A stretch of DNA of 64,000 nucleotides from Limnoperna fortunei (taxonomy: Eukaryota; Mollusca; Bivalvia; Mytilida; Modiolidae). The DNA is taken from positions 81,357,756 to 81,421,755 of the forward strand of contig OX104112.1 of the NCBI GenBank assembly GCA_944474755.1. The letters run 5' to 3'. Under the pieces are notes generated by a model, which was not told the origin of the DNA, made no database searches, and was given only the letters and a program-made list of their open reading frames with translations. Shown here piece after piece: positions 62,416-64,000 of the stretch. The translations under genes were made by a program, and so were the position numbers. Position 1 is the first letter of the stretch; each line of letters starts with the position of its first letter.

Positions 62416-62501
62416 CGTAACCGATTCGTGATCGCTCGGCTTTTCTCGAGTGGCAACGAAAAGCGGTCGGCCTATTATTATTGCTACCGCAATGTTATGC
62501 G
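62416..62501 (-). promoter_or_regulatory. CpG-dense block, possible GRAMD1 promoter or 5' UTR exon
   Basis: Eleven CpG dinucleotides occur in about 86 bases, within DNA that is otherwise AT-rich and CpG-poor. It lies 2.0 kb upstream of the first coding exon of GRAMD1. No core promoter motif is obvious. A 53-codon frame runs through it on the minus strand (starting MKTPHNIAVAIIIGRP), which could be chance. It may instead be part of an unrecognised repeat. Confidence 0.25.
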
Positions 62502-62569
62502 GGGTTTTCATCACTAACTTAGCTCTGCTTATTTGTTAAGTATTTTAAGTTTGGTTTGGACTAGCAGGA

Positions 62570-63540
62570 ATGATATATGGGCTTGAGATAATGAAATGTA
62601 GGCAATATGAAATAGAACAACTAGAAAAGATGTAGAGGAAAATCTTGAGGCCTTCCAAACAAAACCTCAAATACTGCAGTTTACCTCAATCTAATTAAAA
62701 TTATATCTTCACTTGGCTCCCCCTTTTTGCTGATCTAACAACATTCCATTACAGGTCATCTCATAATGAACTTCTGTATTGACCAATCAAAAACTGTCTT
62801 CCACAACCTTTAATGTTTGGGAATCCTCTGTCATTGTTCGGAATCTCTCTGCCATTATTGTACCTTTTTCATAACTCAACCCCAAGTTAAGATAAAATCT
62901 TACGTTTGATTGGTTAATTTTTTGGGGAATACCAAGATTTTTCATTGGATAATATTAAAAAGTTCAATCTGAGATGACCCGTAATGGGATGTTGTTAGAT
63001 CTTCAGAGCGACAATAACAAAAAGGGGGAGCTAGTGAAAGATTTAATTTTAATTAGATTGCAGTTTACCTATTCGTTGGTGCAATTCCAATACAGATGTA
63101 TATAGATCTTAATAATATACTGTCACTCCTTAAGAATATAATCAGATGCCCATCGTCAGCAGAGTATAATATCTTAATTAGACAACATTGCTTCAACAGA
63201 AATAGCAACGAACTTTTGACAGAAAGGGCTGAACTAGTTTTAGAGAAATATGGAATGGAGACAATACAGGAACTAATGAAAAACCTAGATCAAAAAAGGT
63301 GTGGAAAAAAGAAGTAAGGAAGGCACAAAAATTATACTGGTCTCAACAATGTGAGGAAGATATAGCTAAGAAGTCAACCCTTTTACCTCCAATTACAGAA
63401 AAACCCGATGTCACAACCACATAATATATGGGAAGGCGCAGAAAATGTACATAGAAAAATAAGAGCAGCAGAAGTCAAGATCTGTCGCGAACTGTATTCA
63501 CGATATTACATGAACAATTGTAATTATTTTACTTGTGATT
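62570..63540 (+). mobile_element. LINE reverse transcriptase C-terminal relic, split by a MITE
   Basis: Left part reads MIYGLEIMKCRQYEIEQLEK, then a stop and a frame slip. Right part, past the MITE, reads AVYLFVGAIPIQMYIDLNNI. This order (xYGLE...LE...R..L, then AVYLLLGAIPI) is typical of the region after the reverse transcriptase of non-LTR elements in molluscs. Further right, WKKEVRKAQKLYW and HNIWEGAENVHRKIRAAEVK fit the C-terminus, in shifted frames. Not intact. Confidence 0.7.
62687..63060. mobile_element. MITE with long terminal inverted repeats and 10-base target duplication
   Basis: The 374-base element starts CAATCTAATTAAAATT and ends with its inverse. The arms match for about 90 bases with small indels (shared GCTCCCCCTTTTTG, GATCTAACAACAT, GGTCATCTCA). 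CAGTTTACCT flanks it on both sides (62677-62686, 63061-63070). It sits within the LINE codons for AVYL. The duplication length suits Mutator-type transposons. Confidence 0.88.
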
Positions 63541-63756
63541 ATTTTTTAATTATGCCATATTATTATTGTTATATAATTTGTTTAGAACAAGGATGTTATG
63601 GTTTATTCTAGAAATTAGTTGATTGTACTATTGTTTATCTGGAAGCTTCTGAAATTTACATGTTACTATTATTAGATAAGAAAGATTTAGATAATTATAG
63701 AAACTACTTGAAAAAGAACTTTCTACAATATTCTTTATAAAATAGTATATAAGACA

Positions 63757-63940
63757 TTGTTGTAACATTTATAGGAGTTTAAGTTCAAGTAATAGTTGTA
63801 AGATTAGACAGTGTCAGTGACAATAGCAGTTATCCAATGTGGTCCTGTTGAAAGTGAAAGTAGCTGTACATATTGTAAATAGAAGTTTGCAGTTAATAAA
63901 AGTTAGAAACCTGATTCCGTGTTAGTTTGGATTTCGTCAC
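63757..63940 (+). mobile_element. Possible solo LTR
   Basis: Begins TGTTGTAACATTTATAGGAG and ends TTTCGTCACA, with AATAAAAG at about 63895. The length, the TG...CA ends and an internal poly(A) signal suit a short LTR, but no target duplication or primer site is visible. Confidence 0.25.
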
Positions 63941-64000
63941 AAGATCAGCTTGTAACTCAAACATACCTGTTTAATACAACAAGAAAAAAGTATGGCGATA

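Overview
The window looks like nuclear DNA of a marine bivalve mollusc, possibly a mytilid. It is AT-rich, has no operons or dense ORFs, contains one long intron-rich gene, and is packed with dispersed repeats of types common in bivalves: tRNA-derived SINEs, tandem-core elements with 3' hairpins, and relics of a reverse transcriptase family. The species call is inference; the eukaryotic call is secure.

The one clear gene is on the minus strand. It is an ortholog of GRAMD1 (Aster), an ER-anchored sterol transfer protein of ER-plasma membrane contact sites. I could place 16 coding exons from the start codon near 60412 to the stop at 30329. Splice sites and codon phases join up, and the model encodes about 861 residues: a divergent Ser-rich N-terminus, a GRAM domain, a VASt sterol-binding domain, a transmembrane segment and a conserved C-terminal helix. 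There is one exception. Exon 11 (38408-38509) lacks one base in a homopolymer, which shifts the frame inside the VASt domain. This is either an assembly error or a real lesion.

Layout. 1-960: decayed reverse transcriptase relic. 960-5340: mostly unassigned AT-rich DNA with an ATT microsatellite and an AACGT-rich patch. 5342-6686: broken gene fragment resembling the DUF4806 family, with a long TTTA microsatellite. 7000-30000: intergenic, with SINEs, a GC-rich AATC-tailed repeat, a second and third reverse transcriptase relic, and tandem-core elements at 19.6-20.1, 24.2-24.75 and 27.4-28.4 kb. 29.0-30.3 kb: likely 3' UTR and downstream flank of GRAMD1. 30.3-60.4 kb: GRAMD1, with introns full of repeats. 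60.5-64 kb: upstream flank with a SINE, a short CpG-dense block that could mark the promoter or a 5' UTR exon, and a LINE relic split by a MITE with a visible 10-bp target duplication.

I found no RNA gene, CRISPR array or prokaryote-type system. The most useful leads are the frameshift in the VASt exon, the shared architecture of several tandem-core element families (inverted ends, 140-172 bp units, 3' hairpin), the nested MITE, and a long perfect-arm hairpin in a GRAMD1 intron.
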